A DNA stretch of 64,000 nt from Fictibacillus enclensis (GCF_001457035.1 NZ_KQ758619.1:1-64000), one strand, 5' to 3'; shown: positions 11,325 through 22,098, numbered from the stretch's first letter. The notes: generated by a model not told the origin, from the letters alone. Translations and numbers: made by a program.

Positions 11325-12098
11325 GTGCGAAAGAAATTAGGAATACCGTTTGCTCTGGCCAGTTTAATGCTTTTATTGTCTGGCTGTAGTTCTGTAAAAA
11401 CACCAATAACTTCAGAAAGTACCGGAGTCTGGAATGAGTACGTTGTTTATCCGTTATCCTGGGTAATTACTCAATTCGCCGAGATGATGGGGAACAATTA
11501 CGGGCTGTCCATTGTGGTTGTTACCATTTTGATCCGTCTTGCGTTGTTGCCGCTCATGATCAAACAGACAAGAAGCTCAAAAGCAATGCAGGATATTCAG
11601 CCTGAACTGCAGAAGCTTCGTGAAAAATACAGTTCAAAAGATGCGACTACACAGCAAAAACTCCAGCAGGAAACGATGCAGTTGTTCCAGTCCCAGGGGG
11701 TAAACCCGCTTGCAGGTTGTCTGCCTTTGGTGATCCAAATGCCGATCTTGCTTGGTTTCTATCATGCCATTATGCGTACTCAGGAAATCAAAAACCACAG
11801 CTTTTTATGGTTTGACCTGGGAAACCCAGATCCTGTATATGCTTTGCCGATTATTGCCGGAATCACGACCTTCCTTCAGCAGAAGATTATGATGGGCGGT
11901 ACAAACAATCCAAATCCACAGATGAAAATGCTGCTCTACATCATGCCGGTTATGATTGTTGTCTTTGCCATTAACTTCCCGGCAGCATTATCGCTTTATT
12001 GGGTAATTGGTAACATGTTCATGATTGTACAGACATATTTTATTACAGCCCCGAACAGGAAAAAGACAAACCAATTGGATAGGGGAGCTAAAAAGTGA
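11325..12098 (+). CDS. spoIIIJ: Membrane protein insertase YidC1/SpoIIIJ
   Basis: A lipoprotein-type YidC/Oxa1 insertase of 257 residues. The signal peptide ends in the lipobox LLSGC (Cys21), and about five membrane segments follow, with the conserved hydrophilic-groove arginine in [11 protein letters not shown] and the block [23 protein letters not shown]. It inserts membrane proteins and, in B. subtilis, is needed for SigG activity in the forespore. The start is the GTG at 11325 with AAGGAGGATGAG upstream. The stop overlaps the jag start, as in other Bacilli. Confidence 0.94.
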   Translation: MRKKLGIPFALASLMLLLSGCSSVKTPITSESTGVWNEYVVYPLSWVITQFAEMMGNNYGLSIVVVTILIRLALLPLMIKQTRSSKAMQDIQPELQKLREKYSSKDATTQQKLQQETMQLFQSQGVNPLAGCLPLVIQMPILLGFYHAIMRTQEIKNHSFLWFDLGNPDPVYALPIIAGITTFLQQKIMMGGTNNPNPQMKMLLYIMPVMIVVFAINFPAALSLYWVIGNMFMIVQTYFITAPNRKKTNQLDRGAKK

Positions 12099-12715
12099 AA
12101 CAGATTCAGGTAACGGGAAAAACAGTTGAAGAAGCAGTTTCAGCAGCACTGGCCGAACTTCAGGCTTCCAAAGAAGAGGTTGAGGTAAAAGTTCTTGAAG
12201 AATCGAAAAAAGGTTTTTTGGGTTTTGGCGGCAAACCTGCGCTCATCGAGGTTTCCATCAAGCCGGATCCAATCAAGACCGCTGTTGCTTTTTTACAGGA
12301 AGTCACCGATAAAATGGGTGTGCCTGTTACCATTTCACTTAAAGAAAACCGTGAAGAAACGATTTTTGAGCTTTCAGGTGAAAAAATCGCCATTCTGATT
12401 GGAAAAAGGGGACAAACCCTTAACTCTCTGCAGTACTTGACCAATCTCGTAGCCAATAATCATTCGAGTAATTATCTCAGGATCATACTCGATGCTGAAA
12501 ACTACAGAGAGCGGCGCCGCGAATCGCTCCAACGGCTGGCCATGCACACTGCCCAGAGAGTGGCGGCGACAGGAAAAGGCGTTGCCCTTGATCCGATGCC
12601 GTCCAATGAGCGAAAAGCCATACATATGGCCCTTCGAAACAATAAAAAAATCGAAACATCTTCAGAAGGGGCAGAACCGTTCAGAAAGGTCATCATCCGC
12701 CCCGCGAAGAACTGA
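12095..12715 (+). CDS. khpB: RNA-binding protein KhpB/Jag
   Basis: A 206-residue protein with three parts: the Jag N-terminal domain (residues 1-50, containing [12 protein letters not shown]), a KH domain (about 70-145, with [13 protein letters not shown]), and an R3H domain (about 150-206, ending FRKVIIRPA). It binds RNA together with KhpA and is linked to cell elongation and division in Firmicutes. The start is the GTG at 12095, overlapping the spoIIIJ stop by 4 nt. Confidence 0.93.
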   Translation: MKQIQVTGKTVEEAVSAALAELQASKEEVEVKVLEESKKGFLGFGGKPALIEVSIKPDPIKTAVAFLQEVTDKMGVPVTISLKENREETIFELSGEKIAILIGKRGQTLNSLQYLTNLVANNHSSNYLRIILDAENYRERRRESLQRLAMHTAQRVAATGKGVALDPMPSNERKAIHMALRNNKKIETSSEGAEPFRKVIIRPAKN

Positions 12716-12749
12716 CGATACTATAGCAGGGCACCGCCCGCTGTATCTG

Positions 12750-12789
12750 CCCGCCATCCTTTATTTTTACAAGGGAAGGCGGGTTTTTT
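12750..12789 (+). terminator. jag terminator
   Basis: CCCGCC and GGCGGG form a stem, extended by CCTT/AAGG-type pairing, and are followed by TTTTTT. It closes the rnpA-yidD-spoIIIJ-jag unit. Confidence 0.82.
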
Positions 12790-12830
12790 CATTGCCTTTT
12801 GCAGTCGAACTGGGTTAAACTAAAAGGTAT

Positions 12831-12879
12831 TGTGGATAAATATGTATTCGTTTGTAACAAAGTTATCCACTGTGGATAG
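12831..12879. promoter_or_regulatory. DnaA-box cluster upstream of mnmE
   Basis: TGTGGATAA (12831-12839, exact), TTATCCACT (12863-12871) and TGTGGATAG (12871-12879) lie within 49 bp of the jag-mnmE gap. B. subtilis also has a DnaA-box cluster upstream of trmE/mnmE, one of the origin-proximal clusters reported to titrate DnaA. Here it is recognised by sequence and position only. Confidence 0.65.
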
Positions 12880-12950
12880 TTAGAAACGCAAATAACGGAA
12901 ATAATAGTATAGATAGAGTAAGTTTTGGGTTTCAAAGAGAGGTGAGAAGG

Positions 12951-14327
12951 ATGGAATACGATACAATTACGGCGATCTCCACACCGATGGGGGAAGGTGC
13001 TATCGCAATTGTCAGGTTAAGCGGCAGCGAAGCGGTCTCGATTGCCGATTCCATATATAAGGGAAAAATGAAGCTGCAGGATGCAGAATCACATTCGATA
13101 CATTACGGAAAACTCATCGAGCCAAAAACGGAAGAAGCCGTCGAGGAAGTCATGGTTTCCGTCATGCGTGGCCCGCGTACCTTCACTAGAGAAGATGTGA
13201 TTGAGATCAACTGCCACGGCGGTATTGTTTCGGTCAACCGGGTGCTGCAGCTTGTCTTAAGTCACGGCGCAAGGCTTGCCGAGCCGGGTGAATTTACGAA
13301 ACGGGCCTTTTTAAACGGACGTATTGACCTGTCCCAGGCGGAAGCGGTCATGGACTTGATCCGTGCCAAAACGGACCGGGCCATGAATGTCGCATTGAAT
13401 CAAATGGAAGGCCGGCTTTCCAGGCTGGTGGGTAAATTAAGGCAGACACTGCTTGAAACCATTGCCCATGTGGAAGTGAACATCGATTATCCGGAGTATG
13501 ACGCTGAGGAAATGACGCACGCGCTTTTAAATGAAAAGCTTGGTTTTGTAAAAGATGAAGTAGAGAAAATCCTGATAACGGCACAGCAAGGGAAGATTTT
13601 GCGGGAGGGTCTTTCAACCGCCATTATCGGCCGCCCAAACGTGGGGAAATCTTCACTGATGAATGCGCTTGTTCATGAAAATAAAGCGATCGTTACGGAA
13701 ATTGCCGGCACGACCCGCGATGTGATTGAGGAGTACGTAAATGTTAGAGGTGTTCCCCTTCGCCTTGTAGATACCGCTGGGATTCGGGAGACTGAAGACA
13801 TCGTGGAACGGATCGGGGTTGAAAAATCCAGGAAAGTGCTGAAAGAATCGGATTTGATATTGCTGGTCATCAACAGCAATGAATCTCTTTCCGCTGAGGA
13901 TGAAAACCTTTTTGAAGCGGTAAAAGGTCTTGATGTTATCGTGATCGTCAATAAGACAGACCTGGAGCCAAAAATAGATATGAGCCGGGTAAAGGAACTG
14001 GCAGGACCTCATCCTGTGATCACAACCTCCCTTCTTCATGAAGAAGGGGTGGATCGCCTTGAAGAGGGGATTGCCCAGTTGTTTTTCCAGGGAGGCATTG
14101 AAGCGCAGGACATTACGTATGTTTCGAATTCAAGACATATTGCGCTCCTGCAGCAAACTATTCGCCATATCGATGAGGCCCTGAACGGCATCGAAATGAG
14201 TTTGCCAATCGATATGGTACAAATTGATATAACAAGGGCATGGGAGATTCTTGGTGAGATTGTTGGAGACACCGTTTCCGAGAGTCTGATCGACCAGTTG
14301 TTCTCCCAGTTCTGTTTAGGGAAATAA
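12951..14327 (+). CDS. mnmE: tRNA modification GTPase MnmE
   Basis: MnmE acts with MnmG to add the carboxymethylaminomethyl group to U34 of certain tRNAs. The 458-residue protein has the N-terminal formyl-THF-binding domain, a helical domain interrupted by a G domain (G1 [10 protein letters not shown]2 GTTRDV, G3 DTAG, G4 NKTD), and the C-terminal CLGK motif. The ATG at 12951 has GAGAGGTG upstream; an in-frame ATG three codons earlier is less well placed. mnmG starts 15 bp downstream. Confidence 0.97.
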   Translation: MEYDTITAISTPMGEGAIAIVRLSGSEAVSIADSIYKGKMKLQDAESHSIHYGKLIEPKTEEAVEEVMVSVMRGPRTFTREDVIEINCHGGIVSVNRVLQLVLSHGARLAEPGEFTKRAFLNGRIDLSQAEAVMDLIRAKTDRAMNVALNQMEGRLSRLVGKLRQTLLETIAHVEVNIDYPEYDAEEMTHALLNEKLGFVKDEVEKILITAQQGKILREGLSTAIIGRPNVGKSSLMNALVHENKAIVTEIAGTTRDVIEEYVNVRGVPLRLVDTAGIRETEDIVERIGVEKSRKVLKESDLILLVINSNESLSAEDENLFEAVKGLDVIVIVNKTDLEPKIDMSRVKELAGPHPVITTSLLHEEGVDRLEEGIAQLFFQGGIEAQDITYVSNSRHIALLQQTIRHIDEALNGIEMSLPIDMVQIDITRAWEILGEIVGDTVSESLIDQLFSQFCLGK

Positions 14328-14342
14328 AAGGAGGAAGAAATA

Positions 14343-16229
14343 ATGGGATATGATGCAGGCCAATTTGACGTGATTGTCGTTGGAGCCGGCCACGCAGGGG
14401 TTGAAGCCGCACTTGCTTCTGCAAGAATGGGAGCTGAAACCCTTTGTTTAACCCTTAACCTGGATACCATTGCCTATATGCCGTGCAACCCGTCTGTCGG
14501 CGGTCCTGCCAAAGGAATCGTCGTGCGCGAACTTGATGCGCTCGGTGGGGAAATGGCTCGAAATATTGATAAAACGCATATTCAAATGCGTATGCTGAAT
14601 ACCGGAAAAGGACCTGCGGTTCGTGCGCTCAGAGCCCAGGCCGATAAGTTTATGTATCAGAATGAAATGAAAAAGACCATGGAAAACACCGAACACCTGA
14701 CACTGAGACAAGGCATGGTTGAACGCCTTTTGATGGAAGATGGCGTTTGTAAAGGTGTAATCACCAAAACGGGAGCAGAATATCGCGCTTCTGCCGTGGT
14801 TCTGACCACAGGAACTTACCTCCGAGGGAAAATCATCATTGGTGAGCTTTCTTACGAGAGCGGTCCAAACAACATGCAGCCATCGGTTAATCTTTCTTAC
14901 CATCTTCAAGAGCTTGGTTTTCAAATGGTCCGCTTTAAAACAGGTACTCCTCCGCGCGTTAACAGCAAAACCATTGATTATTCTGTTACAGAAATTCAAC
15001 CAGGTGATGAGGTACCCCGTGCTTTTTCATATGAAACAACGAAGTATATTACAGACCAGCTTCCATGCTGGCTGACCTATACCAGTCCTGAAACACACGA
15101 ACTCATTAATGGAAACCTTCACCGTTCCCCAATGTACTCGGGAATGATCGAAGGAACCGGACCCCGGTACTGCCCTTCCATTGAAGATAAAGTGGTTCGT
15201 TTTAACGATAAGCCGCGCCACCAGATTTTTCTGGAACCGGAGGGAAGAAATACTGAAGAAGTTTATGTACAAGGTCTTTCTACAAGTCTGCCAGAAGATG
15301 TACAGCGGAAAATTCTTGCCACCATTCCTGGCCTCGAGAAAGCTGAACTGATGCGTGCCGGTTATGCGATTGAATATGATGCCATCGTTCCAACCCAGCT
15401 GTGGCCGTCCCTTGAAACGAAGCTCGTTGAAGGACTCTTCACTGCCGGACAGCTAAACGGTACGAGCGGCTATGAAGAAGCTGCCGGGCAAGGAGTTATG
15501 GCGGGGATCAATGCTGCGTTAAAAGTGAAGGGCAAAGACCCTCTGATTCTGGACCGGTCCGAAGCCTATATTGGTGTACTCATCGACGATCTCATTACAA
15601 AAGGCACAAATGAGCCGTACCGCCTGCTTACTTCACGTGCCGAATACCGTCTGCTTCTCCGCCACGACAATGCAGACTTGAGGCTCACGGAAAAAGGCTA
15701 TGAAATCGGCTTGATTCCTCAAGAACGGTATGACCGGTTTTTGGTGAAAAAAGAAAAGGTTCGCCAGGAAATTGAACGTCTTGAGCATGTTACCGTCAAA
15801 CCTACGCCTGAAGTACAGGACATTCTTGCAGGGGCAAAAAGCTCACCTCTAAAAGAACCGATGACAGCAGCTACCCTTTTAAAACGGCCGGAAATCACGT
15901 ATGATGTGGTGGCACAAATTCATCCTGCCGAGCCGGCTGTGGATGAAGTGATTGCCGAACAGGTGGAAATCCAGGCGAAATACGCCGGATACATCGACAA
16001 GCAGCTCGCTCAAGTGGAACGAATGAGAAAAATGGAAAACAAAAAGCTGCCAGTTGATCTGGACTATATGGCCATTAATGGACTGGCAACCGAAGCGAAA
16101 CAAAAATTGCTTGAAGTCCGTCCATTGTCTGTTGGCCAGGCTTCCCGGGTTTCCGGTGTGAATCCTGCAGACATTTCAATTTTGCTTGTTTACCTGGAGC
16201 AGGGGAAACTGGCCAAAACCGCAGATTAA
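14343..16229 (+). CDS. mnmG: tRNA uridine-5-carboxymethylaminomethyl synthase MnmG
   Basis: The FAD-dependent partner of MnmE. The 628-residue protein has the dinucleotide-binding motif [13 protein letters not shown] near residue 12, the family block [13 protein letters not shown], a second conserved block [20 protein letters not shown], and a C-terminal MnmE-binding helical domain. Length is typical. The ATG at 14343 has AAAGGAGG upstream. Confidence 0.97.
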   Translation: MGYDAGQFDVIVVGAGHAGVEAALASARMGAETLCLTLNLDTIAYMPCNPSVGGPAKGIVVRELDALGGEMARNIDKTHIQMRMLNTGKGPAVRALRAQADKFMYQNEMKKTMENTEHLTLRQGMVERLLMEDGVCKGVITKTGAEYRASAVVLTTGTYLRGKIIIGELSYESGPNNMQPSVNLSYHLQELGFQMVRFKTGTPPRVNSKTIDYSVTEIQPGDEVPRAFSYETTKYITDQLPCWLTYTSPETHELINGNLHRSPMYSGMIEGTGPRYCPSIEDKVVRFNDKPRHQIFLEPEGRNTEEVYVQGLSTSLPEDVQRKILATIPGLEKAELMRAGYAIEYDAIVPTQLWPSLETKLVEGLFTAGQLNGTSGYEEAAGQGVMAGINAALKVKGKDPLILDRSEAYIGVLIDDLITKGTNEPYRLLTSRAEYRLLLRHDNADLRLTEKGYEIGLIPQERYDRFLVKKEKVRQEIERLEHVTVKPTPEVQDILAGAKSSPLKEPMTAATLLKRPEITYDVVAQIHPAEPAVDEVIAEQVEIQAKYAGYIDKQLAQVERMRKMENKKLPVDLDYMAINGLATEAKQKLLEVRPLSVGQASRVSGVNPADISILLVYLEQGKLAKTAD

Positions 16230-16245
16230 GCGTTTGGAGGACGAA

Positions 16246-16962
16246 ATGGATATAACAACCTTTGAAGAAAAACTCGGGGAGAAGGGCATCCGCCTTTCTT
16301 CCCGCCAGCTTCAGCAGTTTGAAGACTATTTTCACATTCTCGTGGAATGGAACGAGAAAATGAACCTGACCGCGATTACGGACAAAGAGGAAGTTTACCT
16401 GAAGCATTTTTATGATTCACTGTCTGCGGCCTTCTTTTTCGATTTTAATCAGGAGCTGTCGGTTTGCGATGTGGGTGCAGGAGCAGGTTTTCCGGGCATC
16501 CCGCTGAAAATTTGTTTTCCCCATATTAAGCTTTCAATCTGCGATTCATTGAAAAAACGAATTACTTTCTTGGAGCACTTAACACAAAAGCTGGAATTAA
16601 GTGATGTATCACTTTATCATGACAGGGCAGAGACCTTCGGACACCGTCCAGAAACACGCGAGGCATATGATCTTGTACTGGCCCGTGCAGTGGCAAGAAT
16701 GTCTGTTTTAAGTGAATTGTGTCTCCCCCTTGCCAAAAAGGGCGGACATTTTCTTGCGATGAAGGGCTCTCAGCTTCCGGAAGAGATGAAAGACAGCAAA
16801 AAGGCTGTCCAGCTATTGGGCGGAAAGGTAAACGATGTTTTTTCCTTTAAGCTGCCTGAAGAGAACAGCGACAGATTCATCGTTCTGGTGGACAAAGAAA
16901 AAGCCACACCAAAAAAATATCCAAGAAAGCCAGGGACACCAAACAAGAGTCCTCTTTCATAA
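16246..16962 (+). CDS. rsmG: 16S rRNA (guanine527-N7) methyltransferase RsmG
   Basis: A Rossmann-fold methyltransferase that uses SAM to methylate G527 of 16S rRNA. The 238-residue protein has the N-terminal [19 protein letters not shown] block and the SAM motif [14 protein letters not shown]. The ATG at 16246 has GGAGG 5-8 nt upstream; longer in-frame extensions overlap mnmG and are unlikely. In this family, loss confers low-level streptomycin resistance. Confidence 0.96.
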   Translation: MDITTFEEKLGEKGIRLSSRQLQQFEDYFHILVEWNEKMNLTAITDKEEVYLKHFYDSLSAAFFFDFNQELSVCDVGAGAGFPGIPLKICFPHIKLSICDSLKKRITFLEHLTQKLELSDVSLYHDRAETFGHRPETREAYDLVLARAVARMSVLSELCLPLAKKGGHFLAMKGSQLPEEMKDSKKAVQLLGGKVNDVFSFKLPEENSDRFIVLVDKEKATPKKYPRKPGTPNKSPLS

Positions 16963-16970
16963 TCTGCAAG

Positions 16971-16994
16971 CCAATGTTTCACGTGAAACATTGG
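16971..16994. promoter_or_regulatory. parS centromere site
   Basis: TGTTTCACGTGAAACA (16975-16990) is an exact 16-bp parS consensus, and flanking CCAA/TTGG extends it to a 24-bp perfect palindrome. ParB/Spo0J nucleates here. The site lies between rsmG and noc, close to the genes for its binding proteins. Confidence 0.93.
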
Positions 16995-17096
16995 CATACA
17001 TACGCTGGCATACCAAAGAATTTTTCAAAAACCGGCAGGAAAACAGATGGGCAGAGCGAAAATCTAAGATAGATAACAAAAGGTGGTGTCATTCAT

Positions 17097-17951
17097 ATGA
17101 AACATCCTTTTTCACGTTTATTCGGCATCGGCGAAAAAAATCAGACAGCTGAAGTTGAAGAGAAAAACGATAACGAAGAAATAGTGCAGCTCCCGGTGAA
17201 AAATATTCACCCGAACCAATTCCAGCCCCGTACCGTTTTTATAGATGAACGAATTGAAGAATTATCACAAACGATTGAAACGCACGGAATTATCCAGCCG
17301 ATTGTGGTCAGAACATCCGAAAATGGTTCCTATGAAATTATTGCCGGAGAACGCCGGTGGCGAGCTGTTCAAAAGCTTGGCTGGGAAGCCATACCGGCGA
17401 TCATCAAGGAATTTGATGATGGTCAGACGGCTTCTGTTGCACTTATAGAGAATCTGCAGCGCGAAGAACTTACAGCCATTGAAGAAGCGATGGCCTATGC
17501 CAAACTTCTTGAGATTCACGGCCTTACCCAGGAAGGTCTGGCACAGAAGCTTGGAAAAGGACAGTCAACGGTAGCGAACAAACTCCGCTTGCTGAAACTT
17601 CCCCAGCCCATCCAGGATGCGTTGCTGCAAAAGCAAATCACTGAACGCCATGCAAGAGCTCTCATTATCCTTAAATCCCCCGATAAGCAGGAGGCCGTCC
17701 TGAATGAGATTCTGGAAAAACACCTGAACGTCAAACAGACGGAAGAACGTGTGAAAAAGCTGATTGAGGGAGAAAACCAGGAAAAGAAACCTGTTGCGAA
17801 AAGGAAATCCTACAGCAAGGACACGCGGCTGGCCATCAATACTGTCCGCCAGTCCGTGGATATGGTTCTCCAAAGCGGCCTTACCATAAATACAGAAGAA
17901 GAGGATCATGAGGAATTCTACCAATTCACGATCCGCATACCGAAAAAGTAA
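17097..17951 (+). CDS. noc: Nucleoid occlusion protein Noc
   Basis: A ParB-family CTPase-type DNA-binding protein of 284 residues that prevents division over the nucleoid. Visible are the N-terminal membrane-targeting amphipathic start ([12 protein letters not shown]), the ParB/Srx fold with IIQPIVVR and GERRWRA, the helix-turn-helix ([22 protein letters not shown]) and a C-terminal dimerisation domain. The N-terminal helix and position before soj distinguish it from Spo0J. The ATG at 17097 follows a purine-rich AAAAGGTGG. Confidence 0.94.
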   Translation: MKHPFSRLFGIGEKNQTAEVEEKNDNEEIVQLPVKNIHPNQFQPRTVFIDERIEELSQTIETHGIIQPIVVRTSENGSYEIIAGERRWRAVQKLGWEAIPAIIKEFDDGQTASVALIENLQREELTAIEEAMAYAKLLEIHGLTQEGLAQKLGKGQSTVANKLRLLKLPQPIQDALLQKQITERHARALIILKSPDKQEAVLNEILEKHLNVKQTEERVKKLIEGENQEKKPVAKRKSYSKDTRLAINTVRQSVDMVLQSGLTINTEEEDHEEFYQFTIRIPKK

Positions 17952-17958
17952 CCGTCAC

Positions 17959-17993
17959 AGCTCCTTTCAGCCATCCTGAAGGGAGCTTTTTTG
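17959..17993 (+). terminator. noc terminator
   Basis: AGCTCCTTTCAG and CTGAAGGGAGCT form a 12-bp stem with one G-T pair, followed by six T, just after the noc stop. Confidence 0.88.
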
Positions 17994-18110
17994 TGGGTGA
18001 AAACCGAACATTTTTCTGCGCTTTTTTATGAATTTTCCGTAAGAAAAAAGAGGAATTCATGATATGATGAAAGAAATGAACTCTCGTAAAGAATTGAGGT
18101 AGGTGTCATC

Positions 18111-18884
18111 GTGGCTAAAACCATTGCAATTGCCAATCAAAAGGGTGGGGTTGGAAAAACAACGACATCCGTGAACCTCGGAGCATGTTTAGCTTATTTC
18201 GGCAAAAAGGTTTTACTTGTTGATATAGACCCGCAGGGGAATGCTACGAGCGGAGTTGGCGTCGATAAAGGCGATGTGGATCAATGCATTTATAACGTGC
18301 TTGTCGACGACGCAGAAGTAAAAGACATCATTATGGAAACGATTTGCGAAGGATTACATATATTGCCGTCGACCATTCAACTGGCTGGTGCTGAAATTGA
18401 ACTGGTGCCGACCATTTCCAGGGAGGTAAGGCTGAAACGGGCCCTTTCGTCTGTTGAACGCCAGTATGACTTTATCATTATTGACTGCCCTCCTTCTCTC
18501 GGACTATTGACCATTAACTCACTCACAGCAGCAGACGGAGTGGTCATACCGGTACAATGTGAGTATTATGCGCTCGAGGGTTTGAGCCAGTTGCTGAATA
18601 CGGTCCGCCTCGTACAAAAGCATTTGAATACGGATTTGACCATTGACGGTGTTCTGCTGACAATGCTCGATGCCAGAACCAACTTGGGAATCCAGGTTAT
18701 TGAAGAAGTGAAAAAGTACTTTCAGGATAAAGTCTATACCACCATTATTCCTCGAAATGTTCGTCTATCTGAAGCGCCAAGCCATGGAAAACCGATTATT
18801 ATTTACGACCCTAAATCCAGAGGTGCAGAAGTTTATTTAGAATTAGCGAAGGAAGTGATTGGCAGTGGCGAAAGGGTTAGGTAA
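18111..18884 (+). CDS. soj: Chromosome partitioning ATPase Soj (ParA)
   Basis: A 257-residue ParA/MinD-type ATPase with the deviant Walker A KGGVGKTT and the Walker B region [13 protein letters not shown]. In Bacillus, Soj regulates DnaA and, with Spo0J, origin segregation. The start is the GTG at 18111 ([13 protein letters not shown]) with GAGGTAGGTG upstream. The end overlaps the spo0J start by 20 nt, so the two are coupled. Confidence 0.97.
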   Translation: MAKTIAIANQKGGVGKTTTSVNLGACLAYFGKKVLLVDIDPQGNATSGVGVDKGDVDQCIYNVLVDDAEVKDIIMETICEGLHILPSTIQLAGAEIELVPTISREVRLKRALSSVERQYDFIIIDCPPSLGLLTINSLTAADGVVIPVQCEYYALEGLSQLLNTVRLVQKHLNTDLTIDGVLLTMLDARTNLGIQVIEEVKKYFQDKVYTTIIPRNVRLSEAPSHGKPIIIYDPKSRGAEVYLELAKEVIGSGERVR

Positions 18885-19710
18885 AGGAATTAATGCATTT
18901 TTTCCGGGCACGGATTTTGAAAATGAAGATACGGTCTCTGAAATCAAAATAACCGAACTGCGTCCCAATCCCTATCAACCGAGGAAAGTGTTTAATGAAT
19001 CAGCTATTGCAGAACTGACAGAGTCCATCAAGGAGCATGGAGTTCTGCAGCCGATCATTGCAAGAAAAAGCATTAAAGGCTATGAAATCGTGGTAGGAGA
19101 ACGCCGTTTTAGGGCAGCAAAGGAAGCCGGATTGGAACGGATGCCGGTAATCGTTAAGGAATTTACAGAGCAAAAGATGATGGAAATTGCCCTGATTGAA
19201 AATCTTCAGCGTGAAGATTTGAATCCTATCGAAGAAGCTCAGGCTTACCAGAAGCTCATGGAGCATTTGAAAATCACCCAGGAGGAACTGGCAAGCCGTG
19301 TGGGCAAAAGCAGACCGCACATTGCCAACTTTGTGAGACTGCTTCAGCTGCCGGATCCTGTTCAGGACATGATGTCCCAAGGGGAGCTTTCCATGGGGCA
19401 CGGGCGGGCACTGCTTGGATTGAAAAAGAAAGCAAAGATGCAGGCGGTTGTCGAGAAATGCGTGAATGAAAAGCTCAACGTCCGCCAACTTGAAAAGCTG
19501 ATCCAACAGGTGAATCTTAACGTTCCACGTGAAACAAAGAAAAAAAGCGAGGATAAAAGTGTCTTTATCGTCGAAAAGGAATCAACACTCAGAGACCATT
19601 TCGGCACTTCAGTTTCTATTAAACGGACAAAACGAAAAGGCAAAATAGAAATTGAATTTTTCTCCGATGAAGATCTGGAACGGATCCTCGATCTCATCGG
19701 AAAGCAGTAA
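18865..19710 (+). CDS. spo0J: Chromosome partitioning protein Spo0J (ParB)
   Basis: A parS-binding CTPase clamp of 281 residues. It has [10 protein letters not shown], the CTP-binding patches GERRFRA and [14 protein letters not shown], and an HTH ([21 protein letters not shown]). It loads SMC condensin at the origin and antagonises Soj. The start is the GTG at 18865 ([15 protein letters not shown]), as in B. subtilis; a TTG two codons earlier is possible. A parS-like site lies inside its 3' part. Confidence 0.97.
   Translation: MAKGLGKGINAFFPGTDFENEDTVSEIKITELRPNPYQPRKVFNESAIAELTESIKEHGVLQPIIARKSIKGYEIVVGERRFRAAKEAGLERMPVIVKEFTEQKMMEIALIENLQREDLNPIEEAQAYQKLMEHLKITQEELASRVGKSRPHIANFVRLLQLPDPVQDMMSQGELSMGHGRALLGLKKKAKMQAVVEKCVNEKLNVRQLEKLIQQVNLNVPRETKKKSEDKSVFIVEKESTLRDHFGTSVSIKRTKRKGKIEIEFFSDEDLERILDLIGKQ
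19521..19536. promoter_or_regulatory. parS site inside spo0J
   Basis: CGTTCCACGTGAAACA differs from the consensus TGTTNCACGTGAAACA only at the first base. B. subtilis also has a parS within spo0J, so position supports the call. Confidence 0.85.
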
Positions 19711-19739
19711 AACCATCGAAGCGGTGGTTTTTCTTTTTG
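19710..19739 (+). terminator. spo0J terminator
   Basis: AACCATCG-AAG-CGGTGGTT with a T-rich tail (TTTCTTTTT) directly follows the spo0J stop. Confidence 0.8.
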
Positions 19740-19777
19740 TACTTTTAAAACATCATGGGTAAAGGCGGGAAAGAAAA

Positions 19778-20512
19778 GTGGCATTATTAGGGACACTGGT
19801 CAATGGCCTGGCCATTATTATCGGGAGCTTGCTGGGGCTTTTTTGGAGAAACATTCCCGAAAAAACAAAAACAACCATCATGCAGGCGATGGGCCTGGCT
19901 GTTATTATTCTTGGAATTGGCATGGGCTTAAAGAGCAAGCAATTTTTAATTGTTATCGCCAGTCTGGCGATCGGAGGTGTGCTGGGTGAGAAACTTGATC
20001 TGGAAGGAAAGCTTGGCCAACTGGGACACTGGCTTGAGGCCAAGCTCGGCGGCAAGGAAAAAGGCGGCATTGCCAATGCTTTTGTGACCGCCACGCTCGT
20101 ATTTGTGATCGGGGCCATGTCCATTGTGGGGGCACTGGATAGCGGACTGCGACATGATCACGCAGTACTTTATACTAAATCAATGATTGATGGATTTTGT
20201 GCGATCTTTTTCACATCAGCACTTGGAGTTGGCGTTATTTTCTCAGCTGTGCCTGTGGTGCTCTATCAAGGGCTGATTGCCCTGTTTGCCACCCAGATTG
20301 ACCGGTTTGTCCCGGATGCGCTCATGCAGCAGATTATCATCGAAATTACCGGAACAGGCGGAATCATGATCCTTGCGATTGGTCTGAACATTCTCCGCCT
20401 CACCACCATCCGGGTGGCCAACCTGCTGCCGGCGTTGCTGTTCACCATTCTGATCGTATGCATTATCTACTATTGGGACAAACTTTCGGCCTTTGCAGGA
20501 GGAACCTTTTAA
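19778..20512 (+). CDS. DUF554 family membrane protein
   Basis: A 244-residue hydrophobic protein with about six or seven membrane segments, beginning MALLGTLVNGLAIIIGSLLGL. Glycine-rich motifs (GALDSGL, GTGGIMILAIGLNIL) fit the DUF554/YqgA family, whose function is unknown. The start is the GTG at 19778. It follows spo0J in the place where many Bacilli carry a DUF554 gene. Confidence 0.85.
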   Translation: MALLGTLVNGLAIIIGSLLGLFWRNIPEKTKTTIMQAMGLAVIILGIGMGLKSKQFLIVIASLAIGGVLGEKLDLEGKLGQLGHWLEAKLGGKEKGGIANAFVTATLVFVIGAMSIVGALDSGLRHDHAVLYTKSMIDGFCAIFFTSALGVGVIFSAVPVVLYQGLIALFATQIDRFVPDALMQQIIIEITGTGGIMILAIGLNILRLTTIRVANLLPALLFTILIVCIIYYWDKLSAFAGGTF

Positions 20513-20595
20513 AAGAATGCTAGTACCTTTTTTTGAAGGAAGACGAGTGTGTTTTTGCTGCGAATCAATCCAATCAGGATAGGAGTTATTGATAA

Positions 20596-21075
20596 ATGAT
20601 TTCTTTAAGAAAAGTTCACCCTGCAGATTTAGAGCAGCTGTTAGTTATCGAGAACGAAGGCTTTTCGAGAGAAGAAGCTGCGACAAAAGAAGCGCTTGCG
20701 GAGAGGATTCAACGAATCGCTGACACCTTTATTGTGGCAGAAACGGATGGGAAGATTCTAGGGTTTATTAATGGACCTGTTATTAACCAGCCTTACATCA
20801 CCGATGGCCTTTTCAAGGAAATCATAGAAAATCCGAAAAGAGGCGGTTATCAGAGTGTATTGGGATTAGCAGTCTCTAAACAGGCAAGAAATCAAGGGAT
20901 TGCGAAGCTTTTAATCGAGAAAATGGAAGAGCTTATGAGAGAGAAAGAAAGAGAAGGAATTACGTTAACGTGTAAACAAGAGTTAGTCTCTTTTTATGAA
21001 AAATTGGGATTTGTTAACCATGGCATTTCTGAATCCAAACACGGCGGTGTAACATGGTATAACTTGATCAAATGA
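20596..21075 (+). CDS. GNAT family N-acetyltransferase
   Basis: A 159-residue acetyltransferase of the GNAT superfamily. The acetyl-CoA-binding motif A reads VSKQARNQGIAKLLIE (residues 94-109), followed by VSFYEKLGFVNHG. The serotonin-acetyltransferase-like arrangement is suggestive, but the substrate is unknown. AGGAGTTATTGATAA gives a clear ribosome-binding site for the ATG at 20596. It looks richer in A/T than its neighbours and is not part of the usual spo0J-yyaC order, so it may be a later insertion. Confidence 0.88.
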   Translation: MISLRKVHPADLEQLLVIENEGFSREEAATKEALAERIQRIADTFIVAETDGKILGFINGPVINQPYITDGLFKEIIENPKRGGYQSVLGLAVSKQARNQGIAKLLIEKMEELMREKEREGITLTCKQELVSFYEKLGFVNHGISESKHGGVTWYNLIK

Positions 21076-21087
21076 TAAAGGCATATG

Positions 21088-21118
21088 AAAACGACCAGAC
21101 GGCGATCTGGTCGTTTTT
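21088..21118 (+). terminator. Terminator after the GNAT gene
   Basis: AAAACGACCAGA and TCTGGTCGTTTT form a 12-bp stem around CGGCGA, with T-rich flanks. It could serve the convergent yyaC gene as well. Confidence 0.88.
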
Positions 21119-21151
21119 GATTTACCTATATATGGGTGTAACTTCAATTTG

Positions 21152-21793
21152 TTAAAAGGCGGGCTTCTTTTTATTGATCGCGTATAGATCTTCTTTAATG
21201 GGAAGCGGTGTGATGTTCTTTTTCACCCGCTGGCTCATGGATGCGAAATACAAAGAATCCGCGATCAATTCGGCCATTTTCATAACAACGCTTAAGCGGG
21301 TGTTCTGGAGAACGAAATATTCCATAAATCCGCTGACGTTCACGATACCGGTTAAATGCATGTCGCCAACCGGCGGAAGCTCCTTATTGACACCGGCACC
21401 TGGTTTGACCGGTCCTTCCCCAATGGAGACCATTCCCACATGGTTGAGTTTTCCGAGGCACGCATCAATTCCTATTATAAAAGCATCCGGATGCTTTTGT
21501 TCAATCATTTTCAGCTTATCTTTCAGGTTGACCGCATGTACCGGATCGTCCAGCGTCCCGTACACATGAAACGGAAAGGCTTTGATGGTATGAAGCTTGG
21601 TACCCACCAATGGGCCAAGGGCATCCCCGGTGGAACGATCTGTCCCAATGCAAACCACAACCACTGGAGTGGTTTGCGTATTAGGAAGAAGGTTCCCAAT
21701 TTTTTCTGTGATGAGCATACAAGCTTCTTTTTCCTCATGGTGCATTTTATATTGAAAAGGTTTATCGGGAACGAGCTTCCTTTTAAGGAACAT
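21152..21793 (-). CDS. yyaC: Sporulation protein YyaC (DUF1256)
   Basis: A 213-residue DUF1256 protein with the family core CIGTDRSTGDALGPLVG, GTLDDPVHA and IIGIDACLG. The fold is related to the GPR spore protease. B. subtilis yyaC lies in the same place near spo0J and is expressed in the forespore; its role is not established. The ATG at 21793 has AAAGGAG 8 nt upstream; an in-frame GTG three codons earlier abuts that site. It is convergent with the GNAT gene. Confidence 0.92.
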   Translation of the reverse strand: MFLKRKLVPDKPFQYKMHHEEKEACMLITEKIGNLLPNTQTTPVVVVCIGTDRSTGDALGPLVGTKLHTIKAFPFHVYGTLDDPVHAVNLKDKLKMIEQKHPDAFIIGIDACLGKLNHVGMVSIGEGPVKPGAGVNKELPPVGDMHLTGIVNVSGFMEYFVLQNTRLSVVMKMAELIADSLYFASMSQRVKKNITPLPIKEDLYAINKKKPAF

Positions 21794-21845
21794 AAAATCC
21801 ACTCCTTTAAAATGTTACTACCAGTATACGGACTGTTTGGCAATA

Positions 21846-21980
21846 CTATACATCGAGTAAGGACTTAGCTGCCATCATTTTTTCAACGCGCCAGAACGAG
21901 TAGGATTCAGTTTTAGTCGGAGCAGGCTGTGCTTCTGGTCCCGTAATGCCTTTTGGCTTTCCTTTAGTTAAATGTTTTAT
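21846..21980 (-). CDS. Possible small gene with ATA start
   Basis: A 44-codon open frame on the minus strand begins IKHLTKGKPKGITGPEAQ and ends AAKSLLDV before a TAG at 21846. There is no ATG, GTG or TTG at its 5' end, yet an excellent ribosome-binding sequence (GGAGGAAGGGGG) sits 8 nt before an ATA codon at 21980. The in-frame stop just upstream excludes a longer version. Internal ATGs at codons 35-36 have no such site. Composition looks protein-like rather than random. Either ATA is used as a rare start or a former ATG was mutated. I do not recognise the family. Confidence 0.45.
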   Translation of the reverse strand: MKHLTKGKPKGITGPEAQPAPTKTESYSFWRVEKMMAAKSLLDV

Positions 21981-22098
21981 ACCCCCTTCCTCCGGATTCT
22001 AAGCCATGGTTCTTTTAAAGATGTGTTAATCGTTGAAAATTCAACCGAAATTGGGTACATTAAGGCATAGCTAAGATTTATATGGAGGTTGGAGCGGA

